A stretch of 36,361 bases of DNA from Ruegeria discodermiae (GCF_030758345.1 NZ_JAVAMO010000026.1:1-36361); one strand, 5' to 3'; numbered from the stretch's first letter, positions 1 to 8,797 are shown. A program made the numbers and translations. Notes: generated from the letters alone by a model not told the origin.

Positions 1-895
1 TACGCTGGAAGGTGGCGACGGCAATGACGACATCGCCGGGCTAAGCGGCAATGACCTGATCGATGGCGGTAATGGCAATGATCTCCTGAAGGGTGAAGGC
101 GGTCGTGACACGCTACAGGGCGGTGCGGGGGCTGATACGCTGCAAGGCGGTGACGGCGGGGACCGGCTAGAAGGCGGCGACGGGATGGACCGGCTGTTTG
201 CTGGCGACGGCGCCGATCTGCTGCGGGGCGAAGACGGCAATGACACGCTGGGCGGCGGCAACGGCAACGACACGCTCTATGGCGGCGAGGGCAACGACGT
301 CGCCTATGGCGGCGCTGGCAAGGACGTGCTCGGCGGCGGCAACGGCAATGACCGGCTGTTCGCGGGCCGGGACGATGACAAGATCACCGGCGGCGCGGGC
401 AATGACACTCTCGGCGGTAATGACGGTGACGACTCGCTGAACGCCGGGATCGGCAATGACACCATCTTCGGCGGCGGCGGAGAAGACACGCTGGGCGGCG
501 GCGATGGCAACGACGTACTCTCGGCCGGGGCCGATAACGACACCCTGTTTGGCGGCAACGGAGAAGACACGCTGAACGGCGGCGCAGGCGATGACAGTTT
601 CTTTGCCGGCGCTGGCGCGGATGTGCTGGATGGCGGCGCGGGCAATGACACGCTGCGCGGCGGCGCGGATGCGGATGTGCTGGTCTTCTCGACCGGGGAC
701 GACCAGGTGATAGGCTTCGGGGCTGGCGACCGGATCGACCTGAGCGGCGTGGGCGCGATCACCGATTTCGCCGATCTGCAGGCCAACCACCTGTCGGGAC
801 CGGTGGATGCGGTGATCGACGACGGGGCGGGCAACACCATGACGCTCGTGGGCACGGGCGCCGGAACACTCGACACGAGCGACTTCATCTTCTGA
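1..895 (+). CDS. RTX calcium-binding repeat protein, 5' end cut by window
   Basis: The frame is open from base 2 to a TGA at 893-895 (297 residues visible), so the true start lies left of the window. Nearly all of it is glycine/aspartate-rich nonapeptides of the GGxGxDxLx type, which in RTX proteins bind calcium and fold into a parallel beta-roll after type I secretion. The last 85 or so residues leave the repeats (motifs [28 protein letters not shown]) and end in DFIF, a small hydrophobic C-terminus typical of type I secretion substrates. This end is nearly identical to that of the next gene. No catalytic domain is visible, and the missing N-terminus could hold one. An adhesive or matrix role is inference; the RTX assignment is secure. 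Confidence 0.9.
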   Translation, partial: TLEGGDGNDDIAGLSGNDLIDGGNGNDLLKGEGGRDTLQGGAGADTLQGGDGGDRLEGGDGMDRLFAGDGADLLRGEDGNDTLGGGNGNDTLYGGEGNDVAYGGAGKDVLGGGNGNDRLFAGRDDDKITGGAGNDTLGGNDGDDSLNAGIGNDTIFGGGGEDTLGGGDGNDVLSAGADNDTLFGGNGEDTLNGGAGDDSFFAGAGADVLDGGAGNDTLRGGADADVLVFSTGDDQVIGFGAGDRIDLSGVGAITDFADLQANHLSGPVDAVIDDGAGNTMTLVGTGAGTLDTSDFIF

Positions 896-925
896 AGCGT
901 CGAGCATATCGGAACAACAGCAAAC

Positions 926-972
926 CGGGCTGACACCGGCCAACGTCAAACGCGTTGACCAGCGTCAGCCCG
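926..972 (+). terminator. Nested hairpin after the first RTX gene
   Basis: CGGGCTGAC (926-934) pairs perfectly with GTCAGCCCG (964-972), a 9-bp stem. Inside its loop GTCAA (945-949) can pair with TTGAC (955-959). It begins 31 bases after the RTX stop and is followed by CATAGTTTAATT, which is only weakly T-rich. A terminator for the upstream gene is likely. Because the right arm overlaps a promoter, it could also be a regulatory structure. Confidence 0.5.
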
Positions 973-983
973 CATAGTTTAAT
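955..983 (+). promoter_or_regulatory. Sigma70-type promoter for the second RTX gene
   Basis: TTGACC (955-960) and TTTAAT (978-983) are separated by exactly 17 bases, giving 5/6 matches to each consensus hexamer. A perfect TATAAT also occurs at 988-993 but lacks a good -35 at the right distance. The leader to the ATG at 1099 would be about 110 bases. The -35 element lies in the hairpin at 926-972. Confidence 0.55.
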
Positions 984-1098
984 TCAGTATAATTCTTTGA
1001 CCGTTCCGGCCCGCCCCAGGCAAAAAACAACTCCAAAATTTACCTCGATGATCGGGCAGACACCGGAAAAACAACCATACTCTGGGGAGCATATTGCC

Positions 1099-2721
1099 AT
1101 GACGACCTATTCCGTAACCGGCTTCTCTGTTTTCAACAATCCTGCAACCGACACAGATGTCGACGTCCAAGCCGGGGCCAGCCTCGAGTTCGTCCCCACA
1201 AGCGGTACCAATTCACTGCGCTACACCGTCCTGCCGCTGGAACCGGGCGGCACGGCGCCGGACGACCTGTTCGTGGATATCGATATCGACCTGGACCAGT
1301 TGCGCCTCAACGGTCAGACCCTCGACCCGGACGCGGAAGGGCCGGACAGCCAGATCTTTCAGATCAACTGGCTGGCGGCCGGCAATGTGGCGCGCAGCAC
1401 CACGATCCTGATCCTGGAAGAAGAAGGGGTGAACCACCCGCCGCATGGCACGGTCGATGCCGCGCATTTCTTCCGCCTTGGCGGTGATGCGCTGCCGAGC
1501 CCCAACAATTTGGACGACTGGAACAATTTCCTGAACAATGCGCTGCAGAGCTATGGCATCCCCCCCGGCTCCAGCCCCTTTGGTCCCAACAAGGACATTC
1601 TGCTGAGTGCGCTGAGTTTCTCCTCCAGCGAAAACGACGTCATCATCGGGTCGAACGGCGCCGACAGTTTCGATGGGGGTGCCGGCAATGACCGCATCGA
1701 GGGGCTTGGCGGCAATGACACGCTGCGTGGTGGCAACGGCAACGACACGCTTCTGGGCCATGGCGGACGGGACACCCTGTTCGGCGGCAATGGCGCCGAC
1801 AGCCTGGCCGGTGGCGACGGCAATGACCTGCTTGCCGGTTCGGGCGGAAACGATTCCCTCATCGGCGGCACCGGAGCCGATACGCTGCGGGGCGAAGCCG
1901 GGAACGATCGGCTCACCGGCGGGGGCGGAAACGATTCCCTCATCGGCGGGGCCGGAGCCGATACGCTGCGGGGCGAAGCCGGGAACGACCATCTCACCGG
2001 CGGGGACGGCAACGACACGCTCCTGGGCCAGGGCGGACAGGATACCCTGTTGGGCGGCCTTGGCGCCGACAGCCTGGCCGGTGGCGACAGCAATGACCAG
2101 CTTACCGGCGGGGGCGGAAACGATTCCCTCATCGGCGGGGCCGGAAACGATACGCTGCGGGGCGAAGCCGGGAACGACCAGCTTACCGGCGGGGGCGGCC
2201 GCGACAGCCTGCTGGGTCAGAACGGACGCGACACCCTGACGGGCAGCGACGGCAATGACACGCTGCGCGGCGGCAACGGCAATGACAATCTGGCGGGTGG
2301 CAACGGCAATGACCGGCTGTTCGCGGGCCTCGACAACGACCAACTCACCGGTGGTACCGGCAACGACACCCTGTTCGGCGGCAGCGGCGCGGATACGCTG
2401 GGCGGCGGCAACGGCAATGACGCGCTCTGGGGCGAGGCGGGCAACGACACCCTGTTCGGCGGCGCGGGCAACGACACGTTGCGCGGCGGCGCCGATGCGG
2501 ATGTGCTGGTTTTCTCGGGCGGTGCCGATCAGGCGATCGGTTTCGGGCCCGGCGACCGGATCGACCTGAGCGGCGTGGGCTCGATCACCGGCTTTGCCGA
2601 TCTGCAGGCCAACCACCTGTCGGGCGGCGCCGAAGCGGTGATCGACGATGGCGCGGGCAACACGCTGACGCTGGCGGGCGTTGCCGAGGGCGCGCTGGAT
2701 GCGGGCGATTTCATCTTCTAG
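1099..2721 (+). CDS. RTX calcium-binding repeat protein
   Basis: 540 residues from the ATG at 1099, chosen because GGGGAG at 1084-1089 sits nine bases upstream; an in-frame GTG at 955 falls inside the promoter and is unlikely. Residues 1 to about 175 form a non-repeat, acidic N-terminal domain I do not recognise. It contains a [14 protein letters not shown] stretch and a conserved-looking [10 protein letters not shown]. From about residue 178 to 460 come GGxGNDxLx nonapeptides forming the calcium-binding beta-roll. The last 77 residues match the C-terminus of the upstream paralogue and end DFIF, as expected for a type I secretion substrate. Secretion and surface or matrix localisation are inferred from family knowledge; no transporter lies nearby. 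It ends at a terminator facing the opposite RTX gene. Confidence 0.88.
   Translation: MTTYSVTGFSVFNNPATDTDVDVQAGASLEFVPTSGTNSLRYTVLPLEPGGTAPDDLFVDIDIDLDQLRLNGQTLDPDAEGPDSQIFQINWLAAGNVARSTTILILEEEGVNHPPHGTVDAAHFFRLGGDALPSPNNLDDWNNFLNNALQSYGIPPGSSPFGPNKDILLSALSFSSSENDVIIGSNGADSFDGGAGNDRIEGLGGNDTLRGGNGNDTLLGHGGRDTLFGGNGADSLAGGDGNDLLAGSGGNDSLIGGTGADTLRGEAGNDRLTGGGGNDSLIGGAGADTLRGEAGNDHLTGGDGNDTLLGQGGQDTLLGGLGADSLAGGDSNDQLTGGGGNDSLIGGAGNDTLRGEAGNDQLTGGGGRDSLLGQNGRDTLTGSDGNDTLRGGNGNDNLAGGNGNDRLFAGLDNDQLTGGTGNDTLFGGSGADTLGGGNGNDALWGEAGNDTLFGGAGNDTLRGGADADVLVFSGGADQAIGFGPGDRIDLSGVGSITGFADLQANHLSGGAEAVIDDGAGNTLTLAGVAEGALDAGDFIF
1842..2190 (+). repeat. Near-identical internal DNA repeats in the RTX block
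   Basis: A segment beginning GGGCGGAAACGATTCCCTCA occurs around 1842, 1923 and 2112. Offsets are 81 and 189 bases, i.e. 27 and 63 codons, or three and seven nonapeptides. Following bases (ATCGGCGG, ATACGCTGCGGGGCGAAGCC) are also nearly identical. This is far more conserved than protein function requires and points to recent in-frame expansion. Long near-identical repeats are also a spot where assembly errors occur. Confidence 0.8.
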
Positions 2722-2750
2722 CGCGCCGAGAAACAGGTCCGAACATCAAC

Positions 2751-2768
2751 AGCCCGCGCCGGGCTTTT
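2751..2768 (+). terminator. Rho-independent terminator
   Basis: AGCCCG (2751-2756), loop CGC, CGGGCT (2760-2765), running into TTTT (2765-2768). It lies 30 bases after the stop of the plus-strand RTX gene. Its U-tract touches the stop codon (2768-2770) of the convergent minus-strand RTX gene. Confidence 0.75.
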
Positions 2769-5700
2769 CAGATGAACAGGAAATCCCCGGACGAGAGCTG
2801 ATCAGGCGCGACCCCCTCCAGCAGAATGGTGCCGAGATCGCTTGTGATCTCGGTCCCGCCATCGATCTGGCGGATGGTCAGGTCCGAAAAAGCGATCCCG
2901 CCGCCGAATTCGATCCGATCCTGCCCCGGGCTGAAATCGGTGATGTTATCCCGGCCATGGCCCCGGCCAAAAACAAAGACATCAGCTCCGGCCATACCGG
3001 TCAGCTGGTCGGCGTGACTGCCGCCGATGAGCGTATCCGCCCCATCGCCACCGTTCAGCGTATCCCGTCCGGCCCCACCGCCGATCCTGTCGCTGCCGTC
3101 GCCACCCCGGGCAAGATCGGCCCCGTTCATGCCCCATATCGCGTCGTCGCCTTCCCCTCCGGCCAGAGTGTCATTTCCATCGCCGCCAAGGATCACATCC
3201 TGGTTGTTGCCGCCGCCGATATTGTCATGGCCACTGCCCCCATCCAGCGTATCGTTGCCATCCCCGCCCCAAACGGCATCCGCCCCATCGGAGGCCCTGA
3301 GATCGTCCGGCCCACCGCCGCCGCTGATCGTATCGTCGCCCGCGCCCGCCCGGATCAGGTCGCCACCGCCGCCGCCGTCGACCCGGTCCGCACCGTCCCC
3401 GGCTCCGATCAAATCCCGGCCCCAGTCGCCGAGTATGGTGTCATCACCGCTACCGCCCCAGAGCGTGTCATCCCCCCAACCGCCATCCAGATAATCACCA
3501 TCGCCGCCGCCATTCAGGACGTCAGCACCGTGACCGGCCAGCAATCGGTCCCGGCCCGCTTCGCCGTCCAGCGTATCATTGCCTTCGCCGCCCCAGACAG
3601 TATCCGCACCTTCGCCGCTCCAGACTCTGTCCCATCCACCACCGGCGCCGATCAGGTCGTTCCCCCTCCCCCCCCGGATCATATCGTTACCGCCACCGGA
3701 AAAAACCGTATCCGTGCCGTCGCCCGCTCCGATCGTATCCTGCCCCCAGTCGCCAAGGATGGTGTCGGCACCGTTGCCCCCCCAGATCACGTCATGCCCG
3801 AACCCACCATCCAGATGGTCGGCACCATCACCGCCGATCAGGAGGTCAGCCCCGTCCCCGGCATACAACCGGTCCCGGCCAGCACCGCCATCCAACGTAT
3901 CGCTGCCATGTCCACCCCAAACGGTATCGTTGCCTGCGGACGCGTGGATTCCGTCATTGCCACCGCCGCCCCTGATCAGGTCTGCGCCGACACCTGCCCG
4001 AACCAAATCGCTGCCACGTCCCGCGAATATGACATTCACGCCATCTCCGGCGTCGATTGTATCCTGTCCTTTGCCACCAATGACGGTGTCATTGCCGGTC
4101 CCGCCCCAGATACGGTCCTGACCCAGCCCGCCATCCAGGTGATCCGCTCCGGCCCTGCCCCAGAGCACGTCGTCACCGGCAGCGGCGCGGATCGTATCAT
4201 GACCCGTCCCACCTCCGAGCCGATCGGCCGCGGTGGACCCCAGAATCTCTCTCGGATACGGGATCGCCTCGGTCAATAGCCGGTCGGGGGTGGAAAACCG
4301 CCCCGTCGGCCAGAAATCCGACAGCTTCAGCGGCCCGCCGGACGCGCTGGTGATGACGATCCGCGAAGTCTGGAATTCGAGCAGCGCCCCGTTCGGCAAC
4401 GGGGTGACTTTCAATTGCGACGGCGACCGGAGCAGCGGGAAATGCGACAGGTCCAGCCGGTCCAGCCCCGGCTGGAAATCAACGATGCGCTGGGTCACAT
4501 CGCTGGGTCCGAGAACGAAGAGGTCCCCCCCTGCCCCGCCCCGCAGAACGCTTGTACCGGTCCCCGCCACCAGAATGTCGTCGCCGCCGCCACCGGTCAC
4601 CGTGACCGGCCCGGGACCGTCAGCCAGCAACACGTCCTCACCAGCGGTCCCCTGCAATTGGGGCGCCCTGCCTTCGCGGGCCAGACCAAGCGAGGCCACG
4701 CTCCAGGAAAACTGCGACAGGCCGGGCAGGCTTTCGGAGGCCACGAAGATCTGCACCTCGTCGCCAACCAGCCCGGCCTCGATGGCAGTGACGTCACCCA
4801 GACCCCGGCCCCGCGCATCAGCGATGCTCTGCAGATGCACAAGCCGTCCGTTGGGCAGGAGCGAGAACACCGCCAGCCCGTCATCGCCGCCACCGGCAAT
4901 GACCAGCACATGCTCGCCAACCGGCACCACGGACAGCGCCTGCACGCCACCAAAGCGTGTCTCTCCGGTATCGAGTAGATGATCGGCCGGGGTCAGCTGA
5001 CCATCGGCGCTGACCCGAAACACGCTGAGCGTGTCACTGCCGGCTGCCGCAACGATGACCCAGTTTTCCCCATGTGCAGAGACGCTTTCCAGCGCTGTTG
5101 GTGTTGAAAACCCCACCCCGTGCACCGCTCCGGAGCGGCCGGCATCAACCAAGCTGCCCCCCGGACCCGACATCCGGAAACTGACCAGTTCCGAGGCGTT
5201 CCCCCCCGCTGCCGCCACCACGACCGCCCCCGCGCCAGCGGGCAAGGCGGTCACCAGCGTTCCGTCAGGCGGCTGCCAATCCGCACCGTTGCGCTGTGCA
5301 GCCCGGCTCGCTCCGGCCCCGCCGGTGTCATAGGCTTTCAGAACCCCGGCATCGCGATCAAGCGCAAAAAGATACGGCATGGAACCGCCCGCATCCCAGC
5401 TGTCGACCCCCGCGACCGGGATCGCAACCGCGCCCTGCGCGCCGAAACCTGCATCCGGCTCCAGCGTATAATACAGAAGATCCCCGCCTCTGCCGGTTCC
5501 AAACACCAGCACGTCCTGGCCCTGCATCTTCAGCATATCGAGCCGGGTGTCCGCCACCCCTCCGGGCAGGGTCCGGAAATCGACCGTATCCACCACCTGC
5601 GCTGCCGCATCCGGTGTCAGCGCATATGTGCTGAGCCCGCCATGTCGACCGGTGCCTGCGTAAAGCACATTGCCATCGGGTCCGGTTACCAGATGCAGGC

Positions 5701-5788
5701 TGCGCAGATCACCATCCAGCGCCTCCTGACCCGTGGACAACCGCCCGTCGAATTGCAGGACCATCTCCCCCGCCCCCGAAACTATCAC
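2768..5788 (-). CDS. Large RTX protein with propeller-like N-terminus
   Basis: 1006 residues from a GTG at 5788; an ATG at 5764 (residue 9) is an alternative, and neither has a clear ribosome site. Residues 1 to about 375 contain repeated beta-rich units (VLYAGTGRHGGLSTY, VIAGGGDDGLAVFSL) resembling a beta-propeller. Residues about 378-500 form a first RTX/serralysin-C-like segment (GGGGDDILVAG, DFQPGLDRLDLS). Residues about 514-930 are GGxGxDxLx repeats. The end (VFVFGRGHGRDNITDFSPG, then DFLFI) is the usual alphaproteobacterial RTX C-terminus for type I export. The frame stays open 13 codons above the GTG, with propeller-like sequence (LAGLTGLPSRTR), to a TGA at 5828-5830. The true start is therefore doubtful and the gene may have lost its N-terminus through a small indel. 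It probably shares a transcript with the sulfotransferase upstream. Confidence 0.85.
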   Translation of the reverse strand: MIVSGAGEMVLQFDGRLSTGQEALDGDLRSLHLVTGPDGNVLYAGTGRHGGLSTYALTPDAAAQVVDTVDFRTLPGGVADTRLDMLKMQGQDVLVFGTGRGGDLLYYTLEPDAGFGAQGAVAIPVAGVDSWDAGGSMPYLFALDRDAGVLKAYDTGGAGASRAAQRNGADWQPPDGTLVTALPAGAGAVVVAAAGGNASELVSFRMSGPGGSLVDAGRSGAVHGVGFSTPTALESVSAHGENWVIVAAAGSDTLSVFRVSADGQLTPADHLLDTGETRFGGVQALSVVPVGEHVLVIAGGGDDGLAVFSLLPNGRLVHLQSIADARGRGLGDVTAIEAGLVGDEVQIFVASESLPGLSQFSWSVASLGLAREGRAPQLQGTAGEDVLLADGPGPVTVTGGGGDDILVAGTGTSVLRGGAGGDLFVLGPSDVTQRIVDFQPGLDRLDLSHFPLLRSPSQLKVTPLPNGALLEFQTSRIVITSASGGPLKLSDFWPTGRFSTPDRLLTEAIPYPREILGSTAADRLGGGTGHDTIRAAAGDDVLWGRAGADHLDGGLGQDRIWGGTGNDTVIGGKGQDTIDAGDGVNVIFAGRGSDLVRAGVGADLIRGGGGNDGIHASAGNDTVWGGHGSDTLDGGAGRDRLYAGDGADLLIGGDGADHLDGGFGHDVIWGGNGADTILGDWGQDTIGAGDGTDTVFSGGGNDMIRGGRGNDLIGAGGGWDRVWSGEGADTVWGGEGNDTLDGEAGRDRLLAGHGADVLNGGGDGDYLDGGWGDDTLWGGSGDDTILGDWGRDLIGAGDGADRVDGGGGGDLIRAGAGDDTISGGGGPDDLRASDGADAVWGGDGNDTLDGGSGHDNIGGGNNQDVILGGDGNDTLAGGEGDDAIWGMNGADLARGGDGSDRIGGGAGRDTLNGGDGADTLIGGSHADQLTGMAGADVFVFGRGHGRDNITDFSPGQDRIEFGGGIAFSDLTIRQIDGGTEITSDLGTILLEGVAPDQLSSGDFLFI

Positions 5789-5912
5789 CCGGGTCCGGGA
5801 TGGCAGGCCGGTCAGGCCCGCCAGGGGTCAAATTCTGTCGAAATCGGGGATATTACGTAGGAAACACTTAAAATCCGCCAGATCCCTGCACCTGGATGCG
5901 GGCCAAATCGCC

Positions 5913-7199
5913 TTACCCCTCACCAAGAAAGGCGGTCAGATCTTTCTGGGTCTGCGGGTCCGACGGCCAGAGATCGTAATCGATCAGATGGCACCGGTCG
6001 GGATGCGCGTCGCGATGGCTTCGGTAAAATGTGTCGATGCTGTCCAAAAGGTCCGGAGTGTTTCGAGAAGGGCCCGTCACATCCGAGTGGCGACGGGTCA
6101 CGAACACGATCCGGGTATTTTCGAAATGTTCCGACAGGAAAGTCACATAGCGGCGCAGCACGCCCGTATCCCGAGGTGTCAGCCCGGACCTGAACCCGGC
6201 GATCCGGGAATTTGGTTCGGGCTTGAGAACTTTCTGCGTGAAGGTTGCAGCAACGGCCCGGCCGTATTCTCGCGGAAACATCTTTTCGGCACCATAACAG
6301 CGCGCCGACGCGGCGGTCTTCTTGCCCGCCCGGCGCAGCGCGGTCATCTCGGGGTGATTTGCGATGGCATTTCTCGAACGCATCAGATGCAGGGCCGCAT
6401 CGTTGTTTTCACCGCGGATGCAAAATCCGGGCCGATTGTTCAGGTGGGTCTGGATCGAACCGCCAGCCTCGGGGCAATAGCTGAAGACGAAGACATGCCC
6501 GTCCGGCACCACCTCAGCGGATGCGGGTGCAGCGCCACCGGTCTGCACGGGGCGGAACACGCGGCGGTCGGCACGCAACCGCGCCATGCCTTCGGCGTTG
6601 ATCGCATCCAGCTCCGCATAAAGCTTGTAATCCTCCTCGTAGAAGGCTCGCACCTCCTCTTCCAGCCCGTCCGGCAGGCTCTGGGTCTCCCGAATCCGGC
6701 TGACATTCGCACGCGGCAGCCCCGCAGGCATTTCGAGCTCGGCGCAGATGTCGCGGAACATGTCGTCCAGGCGATCATAGGGAATGATCACATCAGCCAT
6801 GAGCTGGCCATCGCCGCCCAGAAACATGTCACGCTGCAGGTGCTTGCTGCCGTTCCCGCGCAGAATGTTCCAGTCCTTGAGCGCCCAGAAATCGGCAAAG
6901 CTCATACCTTCGGGCAGCGGGCTTTCGACCTTGTTGCCAAGGCGGTAGCGATACCACGAGTTGATCCAGTCGAACGGGTCGCGCATCACGCCGAACTTGA
7001 AAAAGCTGTCGGGACTGTAACCAGGCTGGGAAAACAGGAAATCATAGGTCGGAAAGATCTCGGGCAGGCCGATATGCTTGCGCTGCGCCGAGCCGCTCCG
7101 AAAGATATCGGCATGCGGTTTGAGGACCTGTTCCAGCGAGGTTGACGCGGTCTTGGTGCTGGCCACGAACACAAACCGCTTGTCAATTCCGATCAACAT
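5913..7199 (-). CDS. Sulfotransferase with two fused domains
   Basis: 428 residues. The first domain (1 to about 220) has a PAPS 5'-phosphosulfate loop (FVFVASTKTASTSLEQ, lysine 16, serine/threonine 19-21) and a 3'-phosphate motif VMRDPFDWINSW at 71-82. Such enzymes move sulfate from PAPS to sugar or protein hydroxyls. The second domain (about 235-428) aligns with the sulfotransferase at 10047: shared RGEN (262-265), IAGFR (333-337) and RIVFVTRRHSDVTGPS (363-378). Its P-loop reads YCPEAGGS instead of YGRSGST, so it may be inactive or altered. It is the first gene of a minus-strand pair with the RTX protein and diverges from the DUF2793 gene. The substrate is unknown; given the context a polysaccharide is likely. 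No signal peptide is seen, so it is probably cytoplasmic or peripheral. Confidence 0.8.
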   Translation of the reverse strand: MLIGIDKRFVFVASTKTASTSLEQVLKPHADIFRSGSAQRKHIGLPEIFPTYDFLFSQPGYSPDSFFKFGVMRDPFDWINSWYRYRLGNKVESPLPEGMSFADFWALKDWNILRGNGSKHLQRDMFLGGDGQLMADVIIPYDRLDDMFRDICAELEMPAGLPRANVSRIRETQSLPDGLEEEVRAFYEEDYKLYAELDAINAEGMARLRADRRVFRPVQTGGAAPASAEVVPDGHVFVFSYCPEAGGSIQTHLNNRPGFCIRGENNDAALHLMRSRNAIANHPEMTALRRAGKKTAASARCYGAEKMFPREYGRAVAATFTQKVLKPEPNSRIAGFRSGLTPRDTGVLRRYVTFLSEHFENTRIVFVTRRHSDVTGPSRNTPDLLDSIDTFYRSHRDAHPDRCHLIDYDLWPSDPQTQKDLTAFLGEG

Positions 7200-7406
7200 C
7201 CAAAATCCGCTCCGCTCAGTCCGTTTTCTGCTTCATAGCCCCCCGACCCGCGACTGAACAGCCGATAACGGCAGGCGCGACGCAAACAGACGAAATCCCG
7301 CGACAAAGGTAAACAGACGGTGACCGGGCCGCCCCCCCGGTTAGGCCGGGTTTCACCGCGATCACGGCAGGCTGCGCCCGTCTATTCGGACCAAGGGGAC
7401 CCTTTC
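7200..7406. promoter_or_regulatory. Divergent intergenic region
   Basis: 207 bases separate the divergent sulfotransferase and DUF2793 genes, so promoters for both strands must lie here. I see no convincing sigma70 pair. AAACAGACG occurs twice (7284-7292 and 7311-7319, 27 bases apart), a possible regulator site. Confidence 0.4.
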
Positions 7407-8717
7407 ATGACGCAGAATTCGCCGAATCTCGAGCTGCCATTCCTGCAACCGTCACAGGCGCAGAAACATGTCACCCATAACGAGGCGCTGCGCCGCCTCG
7501 ACATCGTGGTGCAGTTGCGGTTGCAGCAAACTGGCGCGAGCGTTCCGCCGGCCCAAGCGCAGGAGGGAGATATCCATGGTCTGGGAACCGGCGCCACCGG
7601 TGCCTGGGCCGGGCAGGACGGGATGCTGGCCGCCTGGCTCGACGCGGTCTGGCACTTTATCGCACCCCAGATCGGGTGGCGGGCCTGGGATGTGGCAGAT
7701 GAACAGGTGGTGATTTGGGACGGCGCGGGCTGGACCGCCCTGCAGCCCGCGCTCGACGATCTCGACCGGATCGGCATCGGCACCAGCGCGGACGCCACAA
7801 ACCGGCTGGCGGTCCAGTCGCCGGCGACGCTGCTCAGCCATGCGGGCCAGGGCCATCAGGTGAAGGTCAACAAGGCCTCGGTTTCCGACACGGCCAGCCT
7901 GCTGTTCCAATCCGGCTGGACCGGGCATGCGGAAATGGGGCTGGCCGGGCAGAACGCGTTTTCGGTCAAGGTCTCGGATGACGGGTCCAACTGGACCGAG
8001 GCGCTGCGCCTGGACGGCGCCACCGGCCAGGCCACCGGCAGCGCGGTGCAGACGGATGCGGCCGATGCCACGCCCGGGCGGCTGCTGGCAACCGGCGCGT
8101 TTGGGTTGGGCGAAACCGGAGCTGCCACACAGATTCCGGATATCGACGCAACCGACACGCCCGCTGGTGCTTATCGATATACAGGCTCTACACTAGGGGC
8201 CGAGAACTTGCCTGCGGCATTGCAGAGCAGTTTTGGCGTCATCCGGATCGAGCGCAGCAATACCGCGCTGCTCCGCCAGACCGCCTGGCGCAACAGTTTC
8301 GATAACGGCATCTGGACCCGGACCTATTCCGGCGGCTCCTGGGGCAGTTGGCGGCAGCTCTATGACCAGACAACGATTCTGGGAGCGGTCTCGGAAAGTG
8401 GGGGCCAGCCCACCGGGGCCGTGATCGAGCGCGGTACCTCGGGTCAGGGCGACTATGTCCGCTTTGCTGACGGCACCCAGATCTGCACCCGCTTTTTCAG
8501 CGCTGCAGCCTCAAGCCATACTTGGAGCTTTCCTGCGACGTTCATCTCGGCAGCCTCTGTCAGCCTTCAGGCCCTGGCCCGGCACGCCACGGCACCACGC
8601 CTGGTGACCGAAGGCGGCGATCTGAGCGCGACCGGCGTGACGCTCAAGGTCTGGAACGCCGCCGGTGCCGCCGCATCAGCGCCGGTGCACGCCACAGCCA
8701 CCGGGCGCTGGTTCTGA
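7407..8717 (+). CDS. DUF2793 / pyocin-knob tail-fibre-like protein
   Basis: 436 residues from the ATG at 7407, chosen for AAGGGGA at 7393-7399, seven bases upstream; the open frame from 7320 has no such signal. The N-terminus (LELPFLQPSQAQKHVTHNEA) is the DUF2793 signature found in alphaproteobacterial prophage and gene-transfer-agent fibre proteins. Around residues 250-325 there is a pyocin-knob-like segment (DTPAGAYRYTG, WTRTYSGGSWGSWRQLY). The C-terminal 90 residues (GDYVRFADGTQIC, WSFPATF) match the terminal domain of the same proteins. Such domains recognise surface glycans. Here no other phage gene is near, so it may be an orphan or co-opted glycan-binding protein or a phage remnant. 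It precedes glf by 146 bases. Confidence 0.8.
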   Translation: MTQNSPNLELPFLQPSQAQKHVTHNEALRRLDIVVQLRLQQTGASVPPAQAQEGDIHGLGTGATGAWAGQDGMLAAWLDAVWHFIAPQIGWRAWDVADEQVVIWDGAGWTALQPALDDLDRIGIGTSADATNRLAVQSPATLLSHAGQGHQVKVNKASVSDTASLLFQSGWTGHAEMGLAGQNAFSVKVSDDGSNWTEALRLDGATGQATGSAVQTDAADATPGRLLATGAFGLGETGAATQIPDIDATDTPAGAYRYTGSTLGAENLPAALQSSFGVIRIERSNTALLRQTAWRNSFDNGIWTRTYSGGSWGSWRQLYDQTTILGAVSESGGQPTGAVIERGTSGQGDYVRFADGTQICTRFFSAAASSHTWSFPATFISAASVSLQALARHATAPRLVTEGGDLSATGVTLKVWNAAGAAASAPVHATATGRWF

Positions 8718-8753
8718 ACGGCAGCCCGCCTGCGACCTGCAAGAAAAATCCTG

Positions 8754-8770
8754 CACCCGTAAGGCGGGTG
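8754..8770. other. Short hairpin between DUF2793 gene and glf
   Basis: CACCCG (8754-8759) pairs with CGGGTG (8765-8770) across a five-base loop, 37 bases after the DUF2793 stop. No T-tract follows on the plus strand, so efficient termination is uncertain. Confidence 0.3.
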
Positions 8771-8797
8771 TCGGCCCCGGATCGGGTGACGTATTGA

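Larger units (their letters stand above)
632..2721 (+). repeat. Duplicated 3' ends of the two tandem RTX genes
   Basis: Bases 632-895 align without gaps to 2458-2721 (constant offset 1826), including the stop codon position (TGA versus TAG). Differences are mostly synonymous or conservative. Both copies encode [26 protein letters not shown] and [12 protein letters not shown]. This indicates a tandem duplication of the secretion/C-terminal segment, or gene conversion between paralogues. Confidence 0.85.

Noticed and set aside
185-2500. Regular short repeats that might suggest a CRISPR array or minisatellite
   Set aside because: The period is a multiple of 27 bases and in frame, and encodes nonapeptides with varied third positions. 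They are RTX coding repeats, not spacers.
1213-2616. Minus-strand open frames opposite the second RTX gene (467 codons, and a shorter Pro/Ser one)
   Set aside because: Mirror of the RTX repeats on the plus strand; periodic low-complexity product, no motifs.
2681-4279. Long plus-strand open frame (532 codons) and several proline/serine-rich ones opposite the large RTX gene
   Set aside because: It is the antisense of GGxGxDxLx repeats, which yields open, repetitive Pro/Ala/Val frames. No ribosome site and no recognisable domain.
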